40,798 bases of DNA from a bacterium (GCA_021787635.1 JAJYLO010000002.1:1-40798), one strand, 5' to 3'. Shown: positions 1-8,966, counted from the stretch's first letter. Program-made: numbers and translations. The notes: generated from the letters alone by a model not told the origin.

Positions 1-81
1 TTTTCCCTGCAATTCGGAGAAATAAATCATGTAAATATTATATCATGGTTTGTTTTTGATATAATATTGATTGACCAATAA

Positions 82-153
82 GGGTGGTTAGTTCACCGGT
101 AGAACGCTTTCCTGATAAGAAAGAGGTAGAAGGTTCAACTCCTTCACCACCCA
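82..153 (+). tRNA. tRNA-Ile (anticodon GAT)
   Basis: Cloverleaf: GGGTGGT/ACCACCC acceptor stem, anticodon loop CTGATAA with GAT at 114-116, T-arm GGTTCAACTCC. 3' CCA not encoded. TGATATAAT box at 57-65. Confidence 0.95.
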
Positions 154-162
154 CAACTCGAC

Positions 163-236
163 GGCCACTTAGCTCAGTTGGCTAGAGCGTCTGATTTACA
201 TTCAGAAGGTCGGGGGTTCAAGCCCTCCAGTGGCCA
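163..236 (+). tRNA. tRNA-Val (anticodon TAC)
   Basis: GGCCACT/AGTGGCC acceptor stem, anticodon arm TCTGA-TTTACAT-TCAGA, T-loop GGTTCAAGCC. No encoded CCA. Confidence 0.95.
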
Positions 237-306
237 CAACATGATAACCTTTCTAAATTTCAAAATCTGAACCGATTCTTTAAGTCATAATGTATAATTT
301 CTTCCT

Positions 307-915
307 ATGACGAAAGAAACCGGTCGAAATAGGCAAGAAGGCCAGGTAAATTTAATCCAAGTCATCGCACTCCTTCATAACAAATTCAGACCTTTGTCGG
401 GAAAACGAATTCCTGAAGAACAGCAGCAAGCAACTAATCTAGAAGTAGAGGCTGAAAAGACAATCGGCACTATCGATCCCGTATTAACAGCTTGCAGTCA
501 CATCGCTTATAGCGATTTTGTGGATCCGGATAAACTAGATGATCAACAATTATTGGAGGCGATTGCTGTCGTTCAGACTGAAACAGGTTTTCGTGATAAG
601 TTTAAGGATACACAATTTATGAGGGAGCGTATAGCTTGTCTTAAAAGGCAGCGTGAATTAATCTCATGGCATATTGATAAGATGCAAGATGATCTCGATT
701 TTAACTCTGGTTTTCCGCCCCTGGCGAAAAATCCGGAATACAACAAATTACAGCAGGAGCTCGGAACTATCAATATGGCAATCGATATACAGAAAGCTTA
801 TGATTTTCTGCAGGCAGAATATGAAAAACGAACCGGAGTTATTAATATGGACAATTTTATCCCTCCACCGTCGCACCTGACTGAAGATGATTTTGCCAAT
901 CTGTTTAATCATTAA
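307..915 (+). CDS. Hypothetical protein, 202 aa; first gene of a putative operon with a radical SAM enzyme and an EpmA-like ligase
   Basis: Intact ORF, TATAAT box at 293-298 just upstream, followed directly by the radical SAM ORF. No family recognised. Confidence 0.75.
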   Translation: MTKETGRNRQEGQVNLIQVIALLHNKFRPLSGKRIPEEQQQATNLEVEAEKTIGTIDPVLTACSHIAYSDFVDPDKLDDQQLLEAIAVVQTETGFRDKFKDTQFMRERIACLKRQRELISWHIDKMQDDLDFNSGFPPLAKNPEYNKLQQELGTINMAIDIQKAYDFLQAEYEKRTGVINMDNFIPPPSHLTEDDFANLFNH

Positions 916-927
916 GTGGTGTTTGAT

Positions 928-1791
928 ATGAACGCACTACATCACTTATATATCAACCCGCTGGAAAAATGCAATCTCCGCTGCCGGATCTGCTATACCC
1001 GAAAAACCAGCCCCGTATTGACCGAAAAACAAATCCTCGATTTCATTGATCGCTATCAAGAAGAATGCGAAGTTCAAACGGTCACCCTTTGCGGCGGTGA
1101 GGTTTTTACCTTACCTTACATAACTCATTGTATTAGTATATTGAGTCAAAAGGGAATATTTGTCCAAGTAATTACTAACGGCACAATTGACCGGCTGAAT
1201 AAAATGGAAAGGCCAAATTTCATTAACTTAATTGTTTCCATTGACGGCCTGGAAGATTACCATGATAAAAATCGGAGAGAGGGGAATTTTCAAAAAAGCA
1301 TTGATTTTTTGAAGAAAGCCAAGCAGTTTGGTTTCCATACGGAAATATTTTCCATTGTCACGCGACAAAATTTGGCGCAAATTGATAAATTCGAAAAATA
1401 CATCAACCAAACGTTGGGAAAGACAAACATTACCTACCATCCACGCAAGTCGTTAAACTATCTACGTCAGCATCCTATTTCCAATATCCAGGGGGATATT
1501 GACGGATTTGACTTTTTAACGGACGATGAATTAATTACGTTAATAAAAACTAAAAAAACTTTTCCACCAAAGGAATTGGGTTGCTACCAAATATCGCTCA
1601 TGTCGGATGGTGAAGTCTACGGCTGTTGCGAAGGGTTTGAACCGATCGGAACAATTGATGATACAATTAATCATTTAATTGAATCATTCAAAAAGAAATT
1701 ACAAACATCGTGCTGCAATTGTATTCAACCGGATTTTATGTGTGGCATGAAAAAATTTTTAAATTACCAAGTTGATCACGATCGTGACTAA
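928..1791 (+). CDS. Radical SAM protein with SPASM/Twitch-like C-terminal cysteines
   Basis: CNLRCRIC (CxxxCxxC) near the N-terminus, GGE motif, C-terminal GCYQISLMSDGEVYGCCEG...CCNCIQPDFMCGMKKF. The track starts at GTG 916; ATG 928 is preceded by a GGTG-type RBS. Confidence 0.85.
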   Translation: MNALHHLYINPLEKCNLRCRICYTRKTSPVLTEKQILDFIDRYQEECEVQTVTLCGGEVFTLPYITHCISILSQKGIFVQVITNGTIDRLNKMERPNFINLIVSIDGLEDYHDKNRREGNFQKSIDFLKKAKQFGFHTEIFSIVTRQNLAQIDKFEKYINQTLGKTNITYHPRKSLNYLRQHPISNIQGDIDGFDFLTDDELITLIKTKKTFPPKELGCYQISLMSDGEVYGCCEGFEPIGTIDDTINHLIESFKKKLQTSCCNCIQPDFMCGMKKFLNYQVDHDRD

Positions 1792-1809
1792 TTTGGTAAC
1801 AACTAAACC

Positions 1810-2709
1810 ATGGCTTATCTACAACCGATTCTTACTCGGGAGCGAACAATTAAATCAATCAGGAATTTTTTTTATCAACTGAATTTCCATGAAATAATTA
1901 CTCCTGTTCTCAATAATGCGATTCCTAACGAACCGAATCTTTACTCATTTATAACTCGTTGGAAGACTAATCGGGGAGAGCAGACTTTTTTTTTGCCGAT
2001 GTCGCCGGAGAGAAGTTTGAAACTGTCGCTTGCCAAAGGCATTGATAACTGCTTCAGTATCGGCCATTCATTCCGTAACTTGGAACAGGAAAGCCCGCTG
2101 CATTCGCCCGAATTTCTTATGCTTGAATGGTACCGAACTGATGCCGATTACCACCAAATCATGGATGATGTAAAAGAATTAATTAAATTTCTAAATTACG
2201 AATCCTGCCGGCAGGCAGGCAGGTTACGCATTACGAATTTGCCCGATTCCTGGCCAATCTTTTCGTTACCGGAATTATTTAAAAAATATACGAAACACGA
2301 TTTAATTAAACTAACAAACGACGAAACCAAGCGTAGCGATTACGATAAAATTTTTTGCAACGAAATCGAATCCCGTCTGCCGAAAGAACCATTTTTCATC
2401 ACCGATTTTCCCGCCAGCATTTCACCGTTATGCCGACCAAAAAAAGACAACCCGCTTTTGGCCGAGCGGTTTGAATTTTATATTAACGGCATCGAACTAG
2501 GTAATGGTAACACGGAAAATACCGATTGGAAATCGGTTAAGAAAGTTTTTGAATCGCAGAAGAAAAAAAACAACTACCCGGTTGATGAGGATTTTTTAAA
2601 CGCATTAAAAACGCTGGATGAATCCGGCAAAACCTATGCCGGTGTTGGCATCGGAATCGACCGATTAACAGCTATTCTCGGTGGAGCCAATCACATCAAA
2701 TTGGTTTGA
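1810..2709 (+). CDS. EpmA/GenX-like class II lysyl-tRNA synthetase paralogue (EF-P lysine ligase-like), no anticodon-binding domain
   Basis: PMSPERSLKLSLAKG, motif 2 SFRNLEQESPLHSPEFLMLEWYR, NGIELGNGNTE, motif 3 YAGVGIGIDRLTAILGGA; about 300 aa with no N-terminal OB fold. Confidence 0.85.
   Translation: MAYLQPILTRERTIKSIRNFFYQLNFHEIITPVLNNAIPNEPNLYSFITRWKTNRGEQTFFLPMSPERSLKLSLAKGIDNCFSIGHSFRNLEQESPLHSPEFLMLEWYRTDADYHQIMDDVKELIKFLNYESCRQAGRLRITNLPDSWPIFSLPELFKKYTKHDLIKLTNDETKRSDYDKIFCNEIESRLPKEPFFITDFPASISPLCRPKKDNPLLAERFEFYINGIELGNGNTENTDWKSVKKVFESQKKKNNYPVDEDFLNALKTLDESGKTYAGVGIGIDRLTAILGGANHIKLV
2204..2223. repeat. GC-rich palindromic repeat core inside the EpmA-like ORF
   Basis: CCTGCCGGCAGG perfect palindrome extended by CAGGCAGG, flanked by ATTACGAAT copies on both sides. 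Confidence 0.6.
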
Positions 2710-5129
2710 AGATGATAATAGGGGGGCTTATTCTTATAACGTTTGATTGCCATTCTGATAATATCTTCCAGGAAATCACCGTAATCCATCCCCACCATTT
2801 CGGCACAGGCAGGGACGCAATCATTAACATTGATTGACGGATTGGGGTTCAATTCGAGAACGTAAGGATTACCGTTTTTATCGACGCGAAGTTCGACGCG
2901 GCCGTAATCGTGGCAGTCAAGAATATTGTAGGTATCGAGGGCAATTTCGGAAATAAGGGCTGCCAGCCGTTTGCTGATATTTTTTGGCGGCCGCTGGACG
3001 GTAATTTTGCTGTACACCGGATCATCATCTTCCCATTTCGCTTTGAAAGGATAAATATGCCAGTAACCTTTGGGCATTTTATCAAAGACCGACCGGGACA
3101 AAGGCAGCACCCGCAAGTCGGTTTCATCACTGCCGATTATCGAAACATCGTATTCATCACCTTCAATATATTCTTCGATCAGTGCCGGCCGGCCCAATTT
3201 AATAATAATTTTTTCCAGCTGTTTCATCAATTGCCTTTTGTTCGTAACTACTGAATCATTAGTAATCCCAATGGAGTTATCAGTGTTGCCCGGTTTGACA
3301 ATCAACGGATATTTCAATTCATCGTCGATTTCGTCATCCATTGAATAGGCATAATCCCAACTGGGTGTGGGAATATCATGATAGGCCAACAATTTTTTAA
3401 CGCGGATTTTATCGATACATAAAGCGAGAGTAAATGGATTGGAGCCGGTGTATGGAATTTGCAACGTATCAAGAATGGAGGCGGCATGAGGCTCGAGTAG
3501 ACTGGAATTATTGATCCGCTCGCAGACATTGAAAACCATGTCGACATCGCTTCCCCGCAAATCATTAAATACTTTGGGTAAATTATTAAAATCGAAAAAA
3601 GATACTTTATAACCGCGTTCGCAGAGCGTCTTTTCAATATTTTTACCGACGGACATCAGGTCCTTTTCAACACTGCCATCTTCTTCATCATAAATATTGC
3701 AGGCAATGCCAATATGTAGTTTGCGCAAATTCTGGGTGGACATCCGGCGGATCGTCTCGAATTTAGCCGCCCTCATGATTGTATCTTTTTGGAATGAAGC
3801 ATATGAATGATTATGTTTCCGCGATGTTTTACCGATGGATGACGCGGGATCAAATTTCACCACTTTAAAATCAATATATTCCAAGGCCATATGCAAATTA
3901 TCCTGGGCATCGACGGCGCTTTCACCGGAAACCGTCAACCAACCGAGGTAATCAACTCCATCCGGCTGGATGAGAACCGGCTCGCCGATTTTCTTGTAAA
4001 TATGCATCTCTTCCAAATACCGCTTATGACGTAGGCGTTCGGAAATATCAAGCTGAACCAAAATTCCCGAATTCTCCGGATAAAGATCCCAACCGATTAT
4101 ATATTTATGTGGCTCTTCCGGTTTTTTGATTTTAATATACTGGCCGACGGCAATTTTAACAGCATTTTCGATTATGTCTACCCCCCAAGCGGCTTTAATA
4201 TATGAATATATATAATCGCCGCCCATCCGCAAATTTACTTCCAACGGTACCGGTCCGTGTCGCGTCGATTTCGCTTCAAAATGAATGCAGCCGTTTTGAA
4301 TCCCCAGTTTCTCCAACGTTTCCTCAACCATTTCCACGAGGTCCTGCAGATTCTTTTCTGGCAGACTCGATGGCACCGATTGGCCGCTATCGATAAAAAA
4401 AACATCTTTTGATTTGTTAAAGTTATCAGCAATTGAATAAAATTTTATCTTGCCGTTTTGCAGTAACAAATCAATATCCACCTCATCACCGTCAATATAC
4501 TCTTCGACAAAAATATCCAGTCCGTCCGATAGCGACGACTGGGTGCTGACCGACATGTTGTTTTTAACATAATGATAGAGATCCGATAAGTCGTCCTTGG
4601 AATTGACGCGGACGACCAGCGAACTCTCTGAGCCAAATGCCGGCTTGATCACCAGCGGAAAATCGAGATTACTGGAAACTTCTTTTAAATCATCAATCGA
4701 TTTAATAAGAACATGCGCGGGGGCCGGCAGAGAATTTTCCCGGCAGAATTCCCGGAACAGATATTTATTGCGGACCTTTTTGGCAATATGGTAGGGAATA
4801 CCAATCAAGTTGAATTTATCGGCAATCCGCGAGGTCAAAAGAACATCATCTTCCCAGAAAGTGATTACACCATCCAGCTTTAATTGCCGATTGGCTGATA
4901 AGAAGTTGTCCACCGCCGAAATCGCTTCCCGGTGATTAGTCGTATCGGCAATGATCCAGTAATCAACATAAGGCTGGGCCCAATTTTTTTCCTTATTGAG
5001 CATAATTACTCGTAACCCGAGCTTTTTCAGTTTTTGCAAAATAAAACGTTTTTTTATCGGACCAGAATTGACTACCAAAATCGTTTTGTTTTCCAAATCA
5101 GTGTTTTCTTCTGAAGAATCATTTCTCAT
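2691..5129 (-). CDS. Tandem ATP-grasp protein: N-terminal carnosine-synthase/CPSase-like ATP-grasp plus C-terminal D-Ala-D-Ala-ligase-like ATP-grasp
   Basis: Module 1: RNKYLFREFCRENSLPAP, FPLVIKPAFGSESS, FVEEYIDGDEVDIDLL, EVNLRMGGDYI. Module 2: IPYTGSNPFTLALCIDKIRVKKLL, PLIVKPGNTDNSIGI, LIEEYIEGDEYDVSII, VELRVDKNGNPYVLELNPNPSI. The track start 5222 overlaps the divergent gene; ATG 5129 with GGTGAT upstream is preferred. Confidence 0.85.
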   Translation of the reverse strand: MRNDSSEENTDLENKTILVVNSGPIKKRFILQKLKKLGLRVIMLNKEKNWAQPYVDYWIIADTTNHREAISAVDNFLSANRQLKLDGVITFWEDDVLLTSRIADKFNLIGIPYHIAKKVRNKYLFREFCRENSLPAPAHVLIKSIDDLKEVSSNLDFPLVIKPAFGSESSLVVRVNSKDDLSDLYHYVKNNMSVSTQSSLSDGLDIFVEEYIDGDEVDIDLLLQNGKIKFYSIADNFNKSKDVFFIDSGQSVPSSLPEKNLQDLVEMVEETLEKLGIQNGCIHFEAKSTRHGPVPLEVNLRMGGDYIYSYIKAAWGVDIIENAVKIAVGQYIKIKKPEEPHKYIIGWDLYPENSGILVQLDISERLRHKRYLEEMHIYKKIGEPVLIQPDGVDYLGWLTVSGESAVDAQDNLHMALEYIDFKVVKFDPASSIGKTSRKHNHSYASFQKDTIMRAAKFETIRRMSTQNLRKLHIGIACNIYDEEDGSVEKDLMSVGKNIEKTLCERGYKVSFFDFNNLPKVFNDLRGSDVDMVFNVCERINNSSLLEPHAASILDTLQIPYTGSNPFTLALCIDKIRVKKLLAYHDIPTPSWDYAYSMDDEIDDELKYPLIVKPGNTDNSIGITNDSVVTNKRQLMKQLEKIIIKLGRPALIEEYIEGDEYDVSIIGSDETDLRVLPLSRSVFDKMPKGYWHIYPFKAKWEDDDPVYSKITVQRPPKNISKRLAALISEIALDTYNILDCHDYGRVELRVDKNGNPYVLELNPNPSINVNDCVPACAEMVGMDYGDFLEDIIRMAIKRYKNKPPYYHLQTNLM

Positions 5130-5192
5130 GAATATCACCATTATTAAATATTTTTTCAAAATGTCAAGACCAAAAAATGCTATACTTAAATT

Positions 5193-7268
5193 ATGAGGCG
5201 TAATTTTATTAATTTTTGCCAAACGGCGATTGCCAATTTTATTAAAGCCATCATTAATATCATTATTTTTCTTCCATATTTTTTTTCCGTCATTACTCTT
5301 TCTAAAACCTTGTTTTATCCCTGGAAAAATTTAATCAGTCATGAAAAATGGCTTGATCGGATAGCTTTCAATGCCATTTCCCGAACAATCGGTTTCATCA
5401 TGCGTTTTTGCCTACTGCTTTTTTATGTTATTTTGCAAATAACATTTTTCATTTGTATCCCGATAATCGGATTAACTTATTTATTATTGATTCCATTTCT
5501 GTACGTTGAGAGTCTTTTCCAAATTCCCGACAACAAAAGAAAGCAAATTTTAAAAGACCATTTTTTATCAGCGCGTCTTTTACAGGAAGACAATCGGCAG
5601 ATTGTCGAGTATTGGTTCGAAATATATTACCGGGAAAATTATCTGAAAGCACCTTGGTGGAGCATTAATCGCCTTTTTACTTTACCGCCGTTGGCCCGCG
5701 ACTGGGCGATGGGTTACACCCCAACGCTTAATCGGTACGTCACCGACCTGACATCGGTCGCTTATCAGGCGGGAATGAAAAATATTCTTGATCGGCAGTT
5801 GGAGATTCAAGAAATCGAAAGGATTCTGGAAAAATCGTCCGAAGCCAATGTCGTCATTGTCGGCGACGAAGGCGTAGGCAAACGAACCATCATCAATGCC
5901 CTGGCCAAAAAAATTTATGAAGGCCTAACCACTAATCATCTGGCATATAAGCGCATTCTCAGACTGGATATGGAAAAAATACTGGCTAAAGAAAACCTAC
6001 TTGACGAATTATTGGCGGAAGCGGCCGAGTCAAAAAGTACCATTCTCCTTATCGAAAATCTGGAAAAATATATCTCGTCATCCGCCGTGATCGAAAAGTA
6101 TGCCGCTTCCGACCGGTTGCAGATAATTGGCATAACGACATCTTTCGCTTACCAAAGATTCATCGTCCCCAACGACAAGTTTGTTCAGCTATTTGCTAAA
6201 GTCGACGTTTATGAAATCAGCGAAACGCAGGCATTGGAAATATTATTACATAACAGCTTTGTTTTTGAAAAACGCTACAAGATGATAATTCCGTTTGAAA
6301 CAATTAAAGCTGCCGTCAGTAAAAGCAATTATTATATTACCGATATCCCTTTTCCGGAAAAAGCGATGGATTTGCTGGATTCGGCATGTATATATGCCGT
6401 AAGCGGCCATCAAGAACGTTTGATGCCGCCAATGATTGATGTCGTTCTGACTGAGAAAACCCATATTCCCACCGCTTTAACAAGTCAAATAAAGGAAAAA
6501 TTAATTAATCTCGAATCACTTTTGGGGACACAAGTCATCCAGCAAAAAGAAGCAATTAATGAGTTGTCGTCGGCCCTTCGGCGCTCTTTCATTCTTATGG
6601 GTTTGCGAAAAAAACCGCTGGCCGCTTTTTTATTCGCCGGCCCGACCGGCGTCGGCAAAACCGCTACCGCCAAAGTGCTGGCCAATATTTTTTTCGGGGG
6701 GGAAATTGATCTGATCCGGTTTGACATGTCCCTTTATCAAACAAAACAAGATATCCCTAAATTGATGGAAATGCTGGCAATGAAAATCCGGCAGAAACCA
6801 TATGGCGTCCTTCTTTTGGACGAAATCGAAAAAGCCGATCATGACTTGATCAACATTTTTATGACGATTCTTGATGAAGCTTATTTTACTGACGATACCG
6901 GAAAAAAAGTTGACTGTAAAAACTTGGTCATTATTGCAACATCAAATGCCCAAGACGTCAAACAAACATTTTCCCCGGAATTTCTTAACCGTTTCGACGG
7001 CGTTATTAATTATCGGCCGTTAACAACTAATACGGCGATAGCGATTGCCAGGGAAATGATCGATAAAATAAAAAATGATATTTATAAACTTCATAAAGTA
7101 ACGGTTAATGTCTCCAACAATTACGTGCAGGAATTGGTAAACAAAAGCTATAATCCTCAGTACGGTGCGCGAGATATGGACCGGTTGATTCGGAAAACAA
7201 TCGAAGACAAAATCGCCAAAATGCTGTTATCAAACCAAGTCCGGCCGGGCGACTCAATCCAGCTATAG
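5193..7268 (+). CDS. Membrane-anchored double AAA+ Clp/ClpB-like ATPase
   Basis: Hydrophobic N-terminal segments (FIKAIINIIIFLPYFFSVI, FCLLLFYVILQITFFICIPIIGLTYLLLIPFLY), Walker A GDEGVGKRT and GPTGVGKTATAKV, Walker B GVLLLDEIEKAD, FSPEFLNRFDG, C-terminal GARDMDRLIRKTIED. Confidence 0.9.
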   Translation: MRRNFINFCQTAIANFIKAIINIIIFLPYFFSVITLSKTLFYPWKNLISHEKWLDRIAFNAISRTIGFIMRFCLLLFYVILQITFFICIPIIGLTYLLLIPFLYVESLFQIPDNKRKQILKDHFLSARLLQEDNRQIVEYWFEIYYRENYLKAPWWSINRLFTLPPLARDWAMGYTPTLNRYVTDLTSVAYQAGMKNILDRQLEIQEIERILEKSSEANVVIVGDEGVGKRTIINALAKKIYEGLTTNHLAYKRILRLDMEKILAKENLLDELLAEAAESKSTILLIENLEKYISSSAVIEKYAASDRLQIIGITTSFAYQRFIVPNDKFVQLFAKVDVYEISETQALEILLHNSFVFEKRYKMIIPFETIKAAVSKSNYYITDIPFPEKAMDLLDSACIYAVSGHQERLMPPMIDVVLTEKTHIPTALTSQIKEKLINLESLLGTQVIQQKEAINELSSALRRSFILMGLRKKPLAAFLFAGPTGVGKTATAKVLANIFFGGEIDLIRFDMSLYQTKQDIPKLMEMLAMKIRQKPYGVLLLDEIEKADHDLINIFMTILDEAYFTDDTGKKVDCKNLVIIATSNAQDVKQTFSPEFLNRFDGVINYRPLTTNTAIAIAREMIDKIKNDIYKLHKVTVNVSNNYVQELVNKSYNPQYGARDMDRLIRKTIEDKIAKMLLSNQVRPGDSIQL

Positions 7269-7319
7269 TTTTTATTACCGCTCTTTTATTGAATTCTTTA
7301 GCTCTTCTTACTCTGCTCG

Positions 7320-7364
7320 TGCAAACTACAGGGTATATTGACAAAAGCAATTCTCTTAATTATT
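7320..7364. repeat. Left target-site duplication of IS element (45 bp; identity reaches 47 bp counting ambiguous edge bases)
   Basis: TGCAAACTACAGGGTATATTGACAAAAGCAATTCTCTTAATTATT identical to 8967-9011. Confidence 0.95.
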
Positions 7365-8966
7365 CCTGACTTAGGACACCCTTAAAACCTACGCACAAAA
7401 TCTTCATAATCGGGACACTAAGAAAATTGGTAGTATTTTGTGGATAATTAAGGAATGAGGATTAGAACCGTTAAAACAAAGTCGGGTAGTTTTGCTATTC
7501 AGGTAGTTTCCAAACACCATGGTAAATTAACGGTTCATAAACATATTGGTAGTTACAGGTCGGAGCGGGAAAAAACACGACTCATTTTTGAGGCAAATCT
7601 ATTTATTCGGGATCACGATACTATTCAGCAGAGCCTTTGGCAACAGGAAGAAGAAAAGGAATCTCTTCGGCCAACCGGTGTAAAAATCACTCAGAGCCAA
7701 CCGCTGTTTCTTTACCGGCTGCTTTCCTACACCTATGACCGATTGGGTCTTAACGTTTTAGGCGATGAAGTGGTTAAAGATTTAATTGTGGCAAGAATTT
7801 ATCAGCCGGTCTCCAAACGGGAAACAGTTGATGTTCTTGCTGATTCTTTTGGAAAAACCTACTCCTTAAAAACGGTTTACCGGCATCTAAAACAAGCGAC
7901 AGATCACGGATTAAAAGAAAAATTTCAGACAGCCTTGATTAATTTTGCCAAGGAAAGTTTACACGACAACTTACAACTGGTCTTTTATGACGTAACCACT
8001 CTTGCTTTTGACAGTCAAGCAAGGAAAGGGCTTAAAGATTTTGGTTTTTCCAAGGATCACCGTTTTCAGGATGTGCAGATAGTTATTGGATTGGTTATCA
8101 ACCGTGACGGCTTCCCATTATACTTTGATGTTTTTAATGGTCACACTTTTGAAGGAAAAACTTTTTTATCAGTTGTTGAACAAGTGAAAACACTGTTAAA
8201 CACTCCTCACCTGATTGTTGTTGCCGATGCGGCTATGATTAGCCGCATCAATATTGAAGAGCTTGACAAAAGAGACATTGGCTTTATTGTTGGAGCCAGG
8301 CTGGCTAATTTGTCCAACAAACTGCAAACACAAATTTCAGGTGAGGTTTCAAGCGTTGACTTGAAAACAACCACTGTTACCTATTTAGAACATCGGCTTA
8401 TCTGCCAATATTCAACGTCACGAGCTGCCAAAGACAGGTCAGATCGGGAAAAACAAATTGAAAAGGCAAAGACGATTATCTCTTCGCCTTCTAGGATTTC
8501 CAACCGCTTTCGGTTCGTTAAGGCGATCAACGGCAAATACAAAGTGAACGTCACTCTTATTGAGAAAGCAAAGCTATTGGAGGGAATTAAAGGTTATTTA
8601 ACCAATACCGATCTTACCGAAACAGAGGTGATTGAACGTTACCATGATTTATGGAAAATTGAAAAAGATTTTAGGATAACCAAATCGGATCTTGAAGCAA
8701 GACCAATATTTTTACAATTGGATAAAACTATTACTGCTCACTTAATTATTGTCTTTACCGGACTGGCAATCAGCCGGTTTCTGGAAACCGAAACCGGTAT
8801 GAGTATCCGCCATATCCTAAAAGTTGCTCAAAAGGTTTTAACCCACAAGATTACCATCCTAAAAACTGGAGAGGTGGGTTTCGTCGAAACTACGGTCGAA
8901 GATCAAACTCTTTGTGGACAACTGAAGAAATTACGGATTTTGGGACACTAAATGTCCTAAGTCAGG
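7365..8966 (+). mobile_element. IS1634-like insertion sequence (about 1.6 kb)
   Basis: Perfect 14-bp inverted repeats CCTGACTTAGGACA (7365-7378) and TGTCCTAAGTCAGG (8953-8966), intact transposase between them, long flanking direct repeats. Confidence 0.93.
7455..8951 (+). CDS. IS1634-family (IS4-like DDE) transposase
   Basis: 498 aa; VFYDVTTLAF, VVADAAMIS, and YHDLWKIEKDFRITKSDLEARPIF (YREK-type) motifs; lies between the inverted repeats. Confidence 0.9.
   Translation: MRIRTVKTKSGSFAIQVVSKHHGKLTVHKHIGSYRSEREKTRLIFEANLFIRDHDTIQQSLWQQEEEKESLRPTGVKITQSQPLFLYRLLSYTYDRLGLNVLGDEVVKDLIVARIYQPVSKRETVDVLADSFGKTYSLKTVYRHLKQATDHGLKEKFQTALINFAKESLHDNLQLVFYDVTTLAFDSQARKGLKDFGFSKDHRFQDVQIVIGLVINRDGFPLYFDVFNGHTFEGKTFLSVVEQVKTLLNTPHLIVVADAAMISRINIEELDKRDIGFIVGARLANLSNKLQTQISGEVSSVDLKTTTVTYLEHRLICQYSTSRAAKDRSDREKQIEKAKTIISSPSRISNRFRFVKAINGKYKVNVTLIEKAKLLEGIKGYLTNTDLTETEVIERYHDLWKIEKDFRITKSDLEARPIFLQLDKTITAHLIIVFTGLAISRFLETETGMSIRHILKVAQKVLTHKITILKTGEVGFVETTVEDQTLCGQLKKLRILGH

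Noticed and set aside
7455-8951. Transposase as a pseudogene or programmed-frameshift gene
   Set aside because: Single uninterrupted 498-aa frame with catalytic motifs and both inverted repeats intact.
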